The position numbers were made by a program, and so were the translations under genes. This document shows positions 52,573-61,093 of a stretch of DNA of 64,000 nucleotides, one piece after another. The number at the start of each line of letters is the position of its first letter. The stretch's first letter is position 1. The notes below the pieces were generated by a model. It did no database searches, was not told the DNA's origin, and saw only the letters and a program-made list of their open reading frames with translations. Source of the stretch: Pseudomonas sp. A34-9 (GTDB lineage Bacteria > Pseudomonadota > Gammaproteobacteria > Pseudomonadales > Pseudomonadaceae); contig NZ_CP119967.1 in the NCBI RefSeq assembly GCF_029543085.1, forward strand, positions 5,959,001 through 6,023,000, given 5' to 3'.

Positions 52573-54521
52573 CAGTGGGCCTCCGCAGGTTCACGTTTGG
52601 CCGGGGTGGCAGGCTTGCCTGGCGCAGCGTCTTCGAGCAGCGCGTCGGCCACCAGTTCGGCGATGTCCTTGATCAGCGGACGTGGTTCGACCACGCCTTC
52701 GAGCATCGCCGTGCACTGTGGACAACCCACCGCCACCAGTTCGGCGCCGGTTTCGCGAATGTCTTCCATGCGCATGTCGGGAATCCGCTGTTTACCCGGA
52801 ATGTCGGTGATCGGCGCCCCACCGCCACCGCCGCAGCAGCGCGAACGGAAGCCGGAACGTTGCATCTCTTTGACTTCGATACCGAGGGCACGCAGCACTT
52901 CACGTGGTGCTTCGTACTCGCCGTTGTAGCGGCCGAGGTAGCACGGATCGTGATAGGTCACGCTGTTGCCTTTGTGCTGGCCGAGATTGAGTGCGCCGGC
53001 CTGAATGATTTCCGCCATATAGGTGCTGTGGTGCTGCACCAGGTAGTTGCCATCAAACGCGCCGTACTCGTTTTTCAGCACATGGAAACTGTGCGGATCG
53101 CAGGTGACGATGCGGTTGAAGCTGTATTTGGCCAGGGTCTGGATGTTGCGTTTGGCGAGCAACTGGAAGGTCGCTTCATCGCCGAGACGCCGCGCGACAT
53201 CACCGCTGTCACGCTCTTCGAGACCGAGCACGGCGAAGTCGATTTTCGCCGCTTTCAACACTTTGACGAAGGCGCGCAGGGTGCGCTGGTTGCGCATGTC
53301 GAAGGCGCCGTCGCCGACCCAGAACAGCACGTCGGTGGATTTCTTTTCGCTGAGCAGATTGAGGTTCAAGTCCGCAGCCCAGTTCATCCGCCCGCCCGGT
53401 GCAAATCCGCCAGGGTTGTCGGTGGCAATCAGGTTTTCGAGGACTTCGGCGCCCTTGTTCGGGGTCGCGCCTTTTTCCAGGGTCAGGTGCCGGCGCATGT
53501 CGACGATGGCATCGACGTGCTCGATCATCATCGGGCATTCCTCGACGCAGGCGCGACAAGTGGTGCACGACCACAGGGTTTCGGCGTCGACCAGACCGTT
53601 GACGATCGGTTGATGCGGATTGCCCGCGTGTTCACCGATTGGTTTGCCCGGATATGGGCTACCGGCGAATTTCGCGTCAGTGCCGCCAGCCAGGCCGACG
53701 ACCATGTCCTGAATCAGTTTTTTCGGGTTCAGTGGCTGACCGGCAGCGAACGCCGGGCACGCCGCTTCGCACTTGCCGCACTGCACGCAGGCGTCAAAAC
53801 CGAGCAACTGGTTCCAGGTGAAATCCTTGGGTTTTTCCACGCCCAGCGGCGCTGATGGATCGCTCAGATCCAGCGGTTTCAAACCGGTGGAACGACCGCC
53901 GCCAAAGCGTTCGGCGCGACGGTGCCAGGCCAGATGCAGGGCGCCGGCGAAGGCGTGCTTCATCGGCCCGCCCCAGGTCATGCCGAAGAACAATTCCGAC
54001 ACGCCCCATAGCACGCCAAGCCCCAGAATGACCGCGAGCACCCAGCCGCCGAAGTTCTCCGGGAGGATCCCGGCCACAGGCAATGTCAGCAGAAAGAACG
54101 ACGCCGAGAACGCCAGCAGGCTCTTCGGCAGGCGCATCCACGGGCCCTTCGACAGCCGAGCCGGCGGGTTTCGTCGACGCAAATAAACGAAGATCGCGCC
54201 GACGAACATCACTGCCGTCATCAGCAGCAAGGCATAACCAAGAATGCGGTTATGCAGGCCGAAACCGTGCACCAGCAGCGCCAGCACAATCGACGCCACC
54301 GCACCGCCGGCCGTGGCCACGTGGGTGTTGGCAATGTATTTGTCCCGCGCCACCACGTGGTGCAAGTCGACCATGTAACGCTTGGGCATGGCGAACAGGC
54401 CGCCGATCAGATCGACCTTCGAGGCCCGGCCCCGACGCCACATGGCCACCCGCCGCAATGCGCCGAGGACACCAAGGCCCAGGGCTGCGAACAACAGGAT
54501 TGGAAGAAGGGTGTTCAACAT
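52572..54521 (-). CDS. dgcB: Dimethylglycine catabolism iron-sulfur protein DgcB
   Basis: A 649-residue membrane Fe-S oxidoreductase. About five N-terminal helices (LLPILLFAALGLGVLGAL), two 4Fe-4S sites (CVQCGKCEAACPAF and CTTCRACVEECPMM) and a C-terminal cysteine-rich CCG domain (DPCYLGRYNGEY, RSRCCGGGGGAP). It links DgcA to EtfAB and the respiratory chain during conversion of dimethylglycine to sarcosine. The stop overlaps the etfA start by one base. It is separated from dgcA by a REP pair. Confidence 0.94.
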   Translation of the reverse strand: MLNTLLPILLFAALGLGVLGALRRVAMWRRGRASKVDLIGGLFAMPKRYMVDLHHVVARDKYIANTHVATAGGAVASIVLALLVHGFGLHNRILGYALLLMTAVMFVGAIFVYLRRRNPPARLSKGPWMRLPKSLLAFSASFFLLTLPVAGILPENFGGWVLAVILGLGVLWGVSELFFGMTWGGPMKHAFAGALHLAWHRRAERFGGGRSTGLKPLDLSDPSAPLGVEKPKDFTWNQLLGFDACVQCGKCEAACPAFAAGQPLNPKKLIQDMVVGLAGGTDAKFAGSPYPGKPIGEHAGNPHQPIVNGLVDAETLWSCTTCRACVEECPMMIEHVDAIVDMRRHLTLEKGATPNKGAEVLENLIATDNPGGFAPGGRMNWAADLNLNLLSEKKSTDVLFWVGDGAFDMRNQRTLRAFVKVLKAAKIDFAVLGLEERDSGDVARRLGDEATFQLLAKRNIQTLAKYSFNRIVTCDPHSFHVLKNEYGAFDGNYLVQHHSTYMAEIIQAGALNLGQHKGNSVTYHDPCYLGRYNGEYEAPREVLRALGIEVKEMQRSGFRSRCCGGGGGAPITDIPGKQRIPDMRMEDIRETGAELVAVGCPQCTAMLEGVVEPRPLIKDIAELVADALLEDAAPGKPATPAKREPAEAH

Positions 54522-54567
54522 GGTGAAGCTCCCACCAGTACAACCTGGAGAAACACGATCCGCTTTA

Positions 54568-54660
54568 CTGTGGGAGCGAGCCTGCTCGCGAAAGCGGTGG
54601 GTCGGTCGACATCATCGTCAACTGACAGATTGCATTCGCGAGCAGGCTCGCTCCCACAGG
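54568..54660. repeat. REP inverted pair, GCGAGCAGGCTCGC family
   Basis: CTGTGGGAGCGAGCCTGCTC and its inverse fill most of the 154 bases between dgcA and dgcB, inside the operon. Confidence 0.9.
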
Positions 54661-54675
54661 GTTTGGTGCAAGCCC

Positions 54676-56736
54676 TTAGAAATCCTTGCAGAGCCGCAGG
54701 GCGTCATAGATCGCGGCGTGGGTGTTGCGCTGCGCCACGCAGTCGCCGATGCGGAACAGCAAGTAGCCGTCGCCCGCCTCGCTCAACGAAGGTTGTGGCT
54801 GGATCGCAAACAACGCTTCAACATCGATCTGACCCTTGTTGCGCGAGCCTTCTTTGAGCGCGTAGTAGATTTCCTCATCCGGACGCACGCCGTTTTCCAC
54901 CACCACTTGATCGACCACCCGCTCCTCTTTGGCGCCGGTGTATTCGTTCTCCAGCACCGCGACCAGTTTGTCGCCTTCGCGGTAGACCTTCTCCAGCATC
55001 ATGTCGCCGGTCATGATCACTTCTTTCGGGTACATGCTGCGGTAGTAGGTCGGGAACGACGTACCGCCGATGGCCACGCCCGGTTTGATGTCGTCGGTGA
55101 CGATCTCGACCTGGCTGCCTTTGTCGGCGAGGAAGTCGGCGACCGACATCCCGGTGAACTCGCAAATGGTGTCGTAGACCAGCACGTTCTTGCCCGGCGC
55201 CACCTTGCCGTCGAGCACGTCCCAGCTGCTGACCACCAGCCCTTCGGCAGCGCCCCAGTGTTCGTTCTGCTCCAGGTACGGATGCCCGCCGACCGCCAGC
55301 ACCACCACGTCCGGACGCAAGTCCATGATGGTGTCGGCATCGGCCGCCGTGCCCAGGCGCAGATCGACTTTCAGCCGCGCCAGTTCCAGCTGGAACCAGC
55401 GTGTGATGCCGGCGATCTGGTCACGCTGCGGCGCTTTCGACGCGGTAGTGATCTGCCCGCCGATGAATTCCTTCTTCTCGAACAGCGTCACGTCGTGGCC
55501 ACGCTCGGCGGCAACGCGGGCCGCTTCCATCCCGGCAGGGCCGGCACCGACGATCACCACTTTGCGTTTCGGCCCGGTGGATTTCTCGATGATGTGCGGC
55601 ACACCCATGTATTCACGGGACGTGGCGGCGTTCTGGATGCACAACACATCGAGACCTTGATACTGGCGATCGATGCAATAGTTGGCGCCGACGCACTGTT
55701 TGATCTGGTCGATCTGGCCCATCTTGATCTTGGCGATCAGGTGCGGGTCGGCGATGTGCGCGCGGGTCATGCCGACCATGTCGACGTAACCGCCCTCAAG
55801 AATCCGTGTGGCCTGGTTCGGGTCCTTGATGTTCTGTGCGTGCAGCACCGGCACCTTGACCACTTCCTTGATCCCGGCGGCCAGATGCAGGAACGGCTCC
55901 GGTGGATAACTCATGTTCGGAATCACGTTGGCCAGGGTGTTGTGGGTGTCACACCCCGAGCCGACGACGCCGATAAAATCGAGCATGCCGGTGTCGTCGT
56001 AATACTTGGCGATCTGCTTCATGTCTTCGTGGGACAAGCCGTCCGGGTGGAACTCGTCACCGCAGATACGCATGCCCACGCAGAAGTCGTCACCGACCTC
56101 GGCGCGCACGGCTTTCAAGACTTCCAGACCGAACTTCATCCGGCCTTCGAAGGTGCCACCCCACTCGTCGGTACGCTTGTTGACGCGCGGGCTCCAGAAC
56201 TGGTCGATCATGTGCTGGTGCACCGCCGACAGTTCGACGCCGTCGAGCCCACCGGCCTTGGCCCGGCGCGCAGCCTGGGCGTAGTTGCCGATCACCCGCC
56301 AGATTTCTTCCGGCTCGATGGTTTTGCAGGTCGCACGGTGTACCGGTTCACGGATGCCCGACGGCGACATCAGGGTCGGCCAGTGGAAACCGTCCCAGCG
56401 CGAGCGCCGGCCCATGTGGGTAATCTGAATCATGATCTTGGCGCCATGCTTGTGCATGGCGTCGGCGAGATTCTGGAAGTGCGGAATGATCCGGTCGGTG
56501 GACAGGTTGACCGAACTCCACCACTGCTGTGGGCTGTCGATGGCGACCACGGAAGAACCGCCACAGATCGCCAGGCCGATGCCGCCCTTGGCTTTCTCTT
56601 CGTAATATTTGACATAGCGCTCGGTGGTCATGCCACCGTCAGTCGCGTAGACCTCGGCGTGCGCGGTGCTGAGCACGCGGTTGCGGATGGTCAGTTTGCC
56701 GATCTGGATCGGCTGGAACATTGCTTCGAAAGCCAT
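54676..56736 (-). CDS. dgcA: Dimethylglycine demethylase DgcA (OYE-like)
   Basis: A 686-residue old-yellow-enzyme/trimethylamine-dehydrogenase-like protein. An FMN barrel (1 to about 340; ICGGSSVVAIDSPQQWWSSV) is followed by a cysteine region and an FAD/NAD-type domain starting KVVIVGAGPAGMEAARVAAE. It converts dimethylglycine to sarcosine. The Fe-S loop reads CVGANYC...CIQNA: Cys 348, 354 and 366 are present, but the second ligand of the trimethylamine dehydrogenase motif is Ala 351. ATG 56736 is the natural start. It lies 15 bases after the DUF5943 gene. Confidence 0.94.
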   Translation of the reverse strand: MAFEAMFQPIQIGKLTIRNRVLSTAHAEVYATDGGMTTERYVKYYEEKAKGGIGLAICGGSSVVAIDSPQQWWSSVNLSTDRIIPHFQNLADAMHKHGAKIMIQITHMGRRSRWDGFHWPTLMSPSGIREPVHRATCKTIEPEEIWRVIGNYAQAARRAKAGGLDGVELSAVHQHMIDQFWSPRVNKRTDEWGGTFEGRMKFGLEVLKAVRAEVGDDFCVGMRICGDEFHPDGLSHEDMKQIAKYYDDTGMLDFIGVVGSGCDTHNTLANVIPNMSYPPEPFLHLAAGIKEVVKVPVLHAQNIKDPNQATRILEGGYVDMVGMTRAHIADPHLIAKIKMGQIDQIKQCVGANYCIDRQYQGLDVLCIQNAATSREYMGVPHIIEKSTGPKRKVVIVGAGPAGMEAARVAAERGHDVTLFEKKEFIGGQITTASKAPQRDQIAGITRWFQLELARLKVDLRLGTAADADTIMDLRPDVVVLAVGGHPYLEQNEHWGAAEGLVVSSWDVLDGKVAPGKNVLVYDTICEFTGMSVADFLADKGSQVEIVTDDIKPGVAIGGTSFPTYYRSMYPKEVIMTGDMMLEKVYREGDKLVAVLENEYTGAKEERVVDQVVVENGVRPDEEIYYALKEGSRNKGQIDVEALFAIQPQPSLSEAGDGYLLFRIGDCVAQRNTHAAIYDALRLCKDF

Positions 56737-56751
56737 GGCGGGTTCCTCGAC

Positions 56752-57282
56752 TTACAACGGCTTGACGGTGAACAGGCCGTCGTCGTGGCCTTCTTCGGAG
56801 CCACCGTAGACTTGCTCGGCAACCGTGCGAATCTTGCTGCCGCGCGCCTCAAGAATCTGATCCATGGCCCCGGCAAACCAACCGGTGAACATGTAATCGA
56901 CCTTGCGCCCGACCTTGCCGTAGACGTAGACGAACGCCGAATGTTCGAGCTTGACGCTGGCGGTGCCTTTGTCGAGGTCGATGTCCTGGATCTTGAACAG
57001 GCCCCAGCCGCGTTGCGACAGGCGCTTCATGTAGTGCTCGAACACCGCGACGCCTTCCAGGCCGTGGCATTCAGCTTCTTTTTCGCACCAGTGCCAGGCT
57101 GACTTGTAGCCGGCCTTGTAGAGGATCTCGGCGTAGGCGTCAGCGCCCAGTACTTCCTCGATACCCATGTGGTTGTTGACGAAGAAGTGACGCGGTACGT
57201 AAAGCATCGGCAGGGCGTCGGAGGTCCAGACACCGGTTTCGCTGTCGACTTCGATTGGCAATTGCGGGGCGATCTTGGCCAT
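56752..57282 (-). CDS. DUF5943 protein of the dgc operon (V4R-like)
   Basis: A 176-residue protein encoded between the dipeptidase and dgcA genes, as the PA5397-type protein in P. aeruginosa. Typical stretches are MLYVPRHFFVNNHMGIEEVL, SAWHWCEKEAECHGLEGVAV and VDYMFTGWFAGAMDQILEAR. The fold recalls small-ligand-binding V4R domains. It has no known catalytic motif; a chaperone or ligand-sensing role for DgcA is an inference. The ribosome site is weak, and the gene follows pepdM by 78 bases. Confidence 0.82.
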   Translation of the reverse strand: MAKIAPQLPIEVDSETGVWTSDALPMLYVPRHFFVNNHMGIEEVLGADAYAEILYKAGYKSAWHWCEKEAECHGLEGVAVFEHYMKRLSQRGWGLFKIQDIDLDKGTASVKLEHSAFVYVYGKVGRKVDYMFTGWFAGAMDQILEARGSKIRTVAEQVYGGSEEGHDDGLFTVKPL

Positions 57283-57360
57283 GGAAACTTAACTCCAGAA
57301 AAATTTGTGTATTGCCCCCGGCGCGGACGGCCGGGGGAAAGGATTCAGAAGTGCGGTGGC

Positions 57361-58338
57361 TTATTCGCCCCAGACGTCCTTGAGAACGTTGACCCAGTTT
57401 TCGCCCATGATCTTGCGCACCACGCGCTCGGAATGGCCGCGCTTGAGCAGGGTTTCGGTCAGGTTCGGGAACTCGCCGACGGTGCGGATGCCCAGCGGGT
57501 TGATGATCTTGCCGAAGCTGGTCAGACGGCGGGCGTAGCCCTTGTCGTGGGTCAGGTATTCGAAGAAGTCCTGACCGTGACCCTGGGTGAAGTCGGTGCC
57601 GATGCCGATGGCGTCTTCGCCGACAATATTCATGGTGTATTCGATGGCTTCGGCGTAGTCGTCGATGGTCGAATCGATGCCCTTGGCGAGGAACGGCGCG
57701 AACATGGTCACGCCGACAAAACCGCCGTGGTCGGCAATAAACTTCAGTTCTTCATCGGACTTGTTGCGCGGGTGCTCTTTGAGGCCCGAGGGCAGGCAGT
57801 GGGAATAGCACACCGGTTTTTTCGATTCGAGGATGACTTCTTCAGAGGTTTTGGAACCGACGTGGGACAGGTCGCACATGACGCCAACGCGGTTCATCTC
57901 GGCGACGATTTCGCGACCGAAACCCGACAGGCCGCCGTCACGCTCGTAGCAACCGGTGCCGACCAGGTTCTGGGTGTTGTAGCACATCTGCACGATGCCG
58001 ACGCCGAGCTGCTTGAACACCTCGACATAGCCGATCTGATCTTCAAAGGCATGGGCATTCTGGAAGCCGAAGAGGATGCCGGTCTTGCCTTGTTCTTTGG
58101 CGCGACGGATGTCGGCGGTGGTGCGCACCGGCATCACCAGGTCGCTGTTTTCGCGGATCAGCTTCTGGCTCGCGGCAATATTGTTCACGGTCGCCTGAAA
58201 GCCCTCCCACACCGACACCGTGCAGTTGGCTGCCGTCAGACCGCCCTTGCGCATGTCTTCGAACAGCTCGCGGTTCCATTTGGCAATGATCAGACCGTCG
58301 ATAACGATGCTGTCGGCGTGTAATTCGGCTGGGCTCAT
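57361..58338 (-). CDS. Membrane dipeptidase family protein (renal dipeptidase-like), first gene of the dgc operon
   Basis: A 325-residue M19-family zinc peptidase. It starts ELHADSIVIDGLIIAKWNRE and has DLSHVGSKTSEEVILESKKP with the metal-binding His, YSHCLPSGLKEHPRNKSDEE and GEDAIGIGTDFTQGHGQDFF. The usual first metal motif DGHND is replaced by DGLII, so substrate or metal use may differ from classical dipeptidases. ATG 58338 follows GGGGA. It is conserved upstream of dgcAB in Pseudomonas, which suggests a link to glycine betaine compounds. Confidence 0.9.
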   Translation of the reverse strand: MSPAELHADSIVIDGLIIAKWNRELFEDMRKGGLTAANCTVSVWEGFQATVNNIAASQKLIRENSDLVMPVRTTADIRRAKEQGKTGILFGFQNAHAFEDQIGYVEVFKQLGVGIVQMCYNTQNLVGTGCYERDGGLSGFGREIVAEMNRVGVMCDLSHVGSKTSEEVILESKKPVCYSHCLPSGLKEHPRNKSDEELKFIADHGGFVGVTMFAPFLAKGIDSTIDDYAEAIEYTMNIVGEDAIGIGTDFTQGHGQDFFEYLTHDKGYARRLTSFGKIINPLGIRTVGEFPNLTETLLKRGHSERVVRKIMGENWVNVLKDVWGE

Positions 58339-58572
58339 CAGGCGTCCCCTTATTGGCGATTCATGCGCCGAATCGTCTGCCGGCGCTTTGGGGCCAGCAT
58401 ATGCCTCGGTGCCGGGGCGACCGGGTGCAAAAACGACAGGGGAATTGCCGAAAGCGTCAATCCGCGACAAAGGGTCGCCGGACGCTCCGATCAGCTACCT
58501 GTTCAAGCCCGCCAGCTTGAGCCAGAATCTCCGGCATCTTGGATACACCACTGGATTAGAGCGGCGACAACA

Positions 58573-58974
58573 ATGAAATCGATCTTTCTGGCTTTGGCAC
58601 TGATGGCGACCGGCGTACACGCCGCCGAAGAGTCCGACAACAACCCCTGCGACGCCGTCGAAAACGACGTGCAGACCCTGGAATGCTCGACCTACAGCCG
58701 CACCACCGCCGAAGACCTGCTCAAGGACAACTACGCCAGCCTCAACGAACGCATGCAGACGGCTTACGGCAAGAACCCGACGCAACTGGCGGACATCACC
58801 GCCAAACTGAAAACGGCGCAACAGCAGTGGCTGAAGACTCGCGATGCCGATTGCGCGGTGGAAGCGTTCCCGGCGACGGCGGGGAGCAAAGCGTTCACGA
58901 TTGCGCAGAATGATTGCATCGCGCGGATGAGTGATGAACGGTCGGAGTTTTTGGAGTCGATTGGGCAGGAGTGA
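58573..58974 (+). CDS. LprI-like lysozyme inhibitor family (DUF1311) secreted protein
   Basis: 133 residues with a signal peptide 1-18 (KSIFLALALMATGVHAA). The mature part contains NPCDAVENDVQTLECS, YASLNERMQTAYGK and AQQQWLKTRDADCAVEAFPA, the Cys pattern and helix arrangement of DUF1311. Some members inhibit lysozyme in the periplasm. It is divergent from pepdM, and the ORF start at 58363 is far too early. Confidence 0.85.
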   Translation: MKSIFLALALMATGVHAAEESDNNPCDAVENDVQTLECSTYSRTTAEDLLKDNYASLNERMQTAYGKNPTQLADITAKLKTAQQQWLKTRDADCAVEAFPATAGSKAFTIAQNDCIARMSDERSEFLESIGQE

Positions 58975-59024
58975 TCCTGACCACTCGTAACATGCCGTCA
59001 ATTCTTGTTGATTGGCCTTGGGAG

Positions 59025-59068
59025 AAATATAAGCAAAGATTCTGAAATCTTATAAAAGGCTTATATTT
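59025..59068. promoter_or_regulatory. Nested dyads, candidate autoregulatory operator of the HTH gene
   Basis: AAATATAAGC (59025-59034) and GCTTATATTT (59059-59068) are perfect 10-bp inverted arms that enclose a second perfect dyad AAGATT-CTGA-AATCTT (59037-59052). They lie 8 bases before the antitoxin-like gene. Confidence 0.6.
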
Positions 59069-59076
59069 ATCCGAAT

Positions 59077-59400
59077 ATGAAGTTACCCACAGATATCCAA
59101 ATCATCAACAACGCTGATGGCAAACCAGCTTTCGTCGTCATCCCTTACGCGCAGTACGTTGCGCAGAAAATGCAGCCCGACTTGATTCCCCATGAGGTCG
59201 TCAGTCGGATGGTCGACGGCGCGACACCGATCCGTGCCTGGCGCGAACACCTCAATCTGACTCAGGAAGAAGTCGCCAAACGCATGGGCATTTCGCAACC
59301 GGCGTTCGCCCAGCAGGAAACCGTCGCCAAGCCTCGCAAGGCTACGCGTGAGAAAATTGCATCGGCGTTCGGCATCACCGCCAATCAGCTAGAGCTGTAA
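59077..59400 (+). CDS. HTH antitoxin-like transcriptional regulator (XRE family)
   Basis: 107 residues: an N-terminal Phd-like part (LPTDIQIINNADGKPAFVVI) and a C-terminal Cro/CI helix-turn-helix (LNLTQEEVAKRMGISQPAFA, then KATREKIASAFGITANQLEL). This layout is common in antitoxins of type II pairs with a RelE-like toxin. No toxin-sized frame lies upstream (102 bases) or downstream (DUF3010), so it is an orphan. It probably represses its own promoter through the nested dyads just upstream. Confidence 0.82.
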   Translation: MKLPTDIQIINNADGKPAFVVIPYAQYVAQKMQPDLIPHEVVSRMVDGATPIRAWREHLNLTQEEVAKRMGISQPAFAQQETVAKPRKATREKIASAFGITANQLEL

Positions 59401-59429
59401 GCTGCCCTCTTCACTTCAAGGAATCCCCC

Positions 59430-59846
59430 ATGAACATCTGCGGCATTGAAATCAAAGGCAGCGAAGCGATCATCGCCGTGGCCGCTCTCGACGGTCCGGC
59501 GTTGAGCCACGTTCCCCTTGCTACCAAGAAGATCGCCCTCGAAGACGATGACGAGGCGGCCAACGTGAAGCTGTTCGCGGCGCAGGTGGCGTCGTTTGTG
59601 CGGGAGAATTCGGTTGACCGGATTGCGATAAAGAAGCGCAGCAAGAAGGGTGAATTTGCCGGTGGCCCGACGACGTTCAAGATTGAAGGGATTTTGCAGT
59701 TGCTCGATGGCTGTGAGGTGACGTTGTTGTCGCCGCAGACGATCAATGCGCAGGCGAAAAAGCATAATTTTGAGCTGCCGGGGACGTTGAACAAGTATCA
59801 GCATGAAGCTTATAAGGCTGCGTGTTCGGCGTTGGTGAAGAAGTAA
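59430..59846 (+). CDS. DUF3010 family protein
   Basis: A 138-residue protein. It starts MNICGIEIKGSEAIIAVAAL, with AIKKRSKKGEFAGGPTTFKI in the middle and YQHEAYKAACSAL at the end, as in DUF3010, whose RNase-H-like fold has unknown function. AAGGAA precedes ATG 59430. It lies 29 bases after the HTH gene, so the two may be co-transcribed. Confidence 0.85.
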   Translation: MNICGIEIKGSEAIIAVAALDGPALSHVPLATKKIALEDDDEAANVKLFAAQVASFVRENSVDRIAIKKRSKKGEFAGGPTTFKIEGILQLLDGCEVTLLSPQTINAQAKKHNFELPGTLNKYQHEAYKAACSALVKK

Positions 59847-59856
59847 CCAACAGCAA

Positions 59857-59939
59857 GATCAAAAAGATCGCAGCCTTCGGCAGCTCCTACAGGGCAATGC
59901 ATTCCAAAGTAGGAGCTGCCGAAGGCTGCGATCTTTTGA
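59857..59939. repeat. REPIN, GATCGCAGCC family (inward arrangement)
   Basis: GATCAAAAAGATCGCAGCC and its inverse around a spacer of about 25 bases, in the convergent gap between DUF3010 and cdhR. Confidence 0.9.
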
Positions 59940-59941
59940 TT

Positions 59942-60886
59942 TTAGGCCTGGGCGGTACGGCGGTCTTCACGGGGGCAGCGCGCAAAGCGTGCCCGGTAGC
60001 TGCGGGTGAAGTACGACGGTGATTCAAAGCCGCAGGCGATGCTGACTTCGAGCACGCTCATGTCAGTCTGGCGCAGCAACTGCCGGGCCTTTTCCAGGCG
60101 CAGGCGCAGATAGAAATTGCTCGGTGTATCGTTCAGGTGCAGCCGAAACAGGCGCTCCAGTTGCCGCCGCGTCACCTTGATCGATTCCGCCAATTGCAGC
60201 GTGGTCAGCGGCGGTTCGCTGTGTTGTTCCATCTCGCCGATCACCTGCACCAGTTTCTTGTTGTTGATCCCGTAACGCGTGGCGACTTCCATGCGCTGGT
60301 GATCTTTGCGCGGTCGAATGCGCCCCAGCACAAACTGCTCGCTGACCTGAATCGCCAGCTGCGGGCCATGCGCCTGGGCGATCAGATCGAGCATTAGATC
60401 GATAGAAGCCGTACCGCCCGCCGAGGTGATGCGCCGGCGGTCGATCTCGAACAGCTCTTGGGTCACGCTGAGCTGTGGATAAGATTCCTTGAAGGCGTCG
60501 ATGGCTTCCCAGTGCAGGGTCAGGCGATGACCGTCAAGCAGGCCCGCTTCAGCGAGGACAAAGCTGCCGGTGTCGATGGCACCGAGGGTCACGCCTTCGT
60601 TATCCAGCCGCCGCAACCAGTGTTCAAGGGTTGGCGTGGCGAACTTCAACGGCTCAAACCCGGCCACCACCAACAACGTCGCCCCTTTCTTCAGCGGCTC
60701 CAGCGCCGCATCGGCGTTGACCGACATGCCATTGCTCGCCAGCACCGCCCCGCCATCGGCACTCAGCACATGCCAGCGGTACAACTCGCCGCGAAAGCGG
60801 TTGGCCACCCGCAGCGGTTCGATCGCAGAGATAAAGCCGATGGCGGAGAACCCCGGCATCAGCAGAAAGTAGAAATCCTGAGACAT
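59942..60886 (-). CDS. cdhR: Carnitine catabolism regulator CdhR (GlxA/AraC family)
   Basis: A 314-residue regulator: an N-terminal DJ-1/PfpI-like domain (DFYFLLMPGFSAIGFISAIE, then VVAGFEPLKFATPTLEHWL) and a C-terminal AraC helix-turn-helix pair (TTLQLAESIKVTRRQLERLF and LEVSIACGFESPSYFTRSYR). It is divergent from caiX-cdhC-cdhA, the P. aeruginosa PA5389 arrangement, so it should activate carnitine catabolism. GbdR is a paralogue, but the position fits CdhR. A perfect DnaA box lies in the gene (60474-60482). Confidence 0.93.
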   Translation of the reverse strand: MSQDFYFLLMPGFSAIGFISAIEPLRVANRFRGELYRWHVLSADGGAVLASNGMSVNADAALEPLKKGATLLVVAGFEPLKFATPTLEHWLRRLDNEGVTLGAIDTGSFVLAEAGLLDGHRLTLHWEAIDAFKESYPQLSVTQELFEIDRRRITSAGGTASIDLMLDLIAQAHGPQLAIQVSEQFVLGRIRPRKDHQRMEVATRYGINNKKLVQVIGEMEQHSEPPLTTLQLAESIKVTRRQLERLFRLHLNDTPSNFYLRLRLEKARQLLRQTDMSVLEVSIACGFESPSYFTRSYRARFARCPREDRRTAQA

Positions 60887-60969
60887 GTGCGCACTCGATT
60901 CGCGGGTAACGAGAAGGAGGGTAGCGTGGCTCGTTGATACGCCGATTGTCGTCGGCGTTCAAGCGCACA

Positions 60970-60997
60970 GGTCGCTACAGTGCAAATGCCAGTCGCC
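60970..60997. promoter_or_regulatory. Candidate CdhR/GbdR-type site upstream of caiX
   Basis: GGTCGC at 60970-60975, ATGCC at 60986-60990 and GTCGC at 60992-60996, about 100 bases before caiX. The same set occurs upstream of gbcAB (with different spacing), and ACAG-N2-CAAATGCC recurs upstream of glyA. This is an inference. Confidence 0.4.
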
Positions 60998-61093
60998 GCA
61001 GTGCGTTTTCACCGGGGCATTGCTGCGTAACTTTGCATCACCGGCGCATCAGACGCCGGGAACCACAATAAACGACCTGCCGAGGAACCCGAC

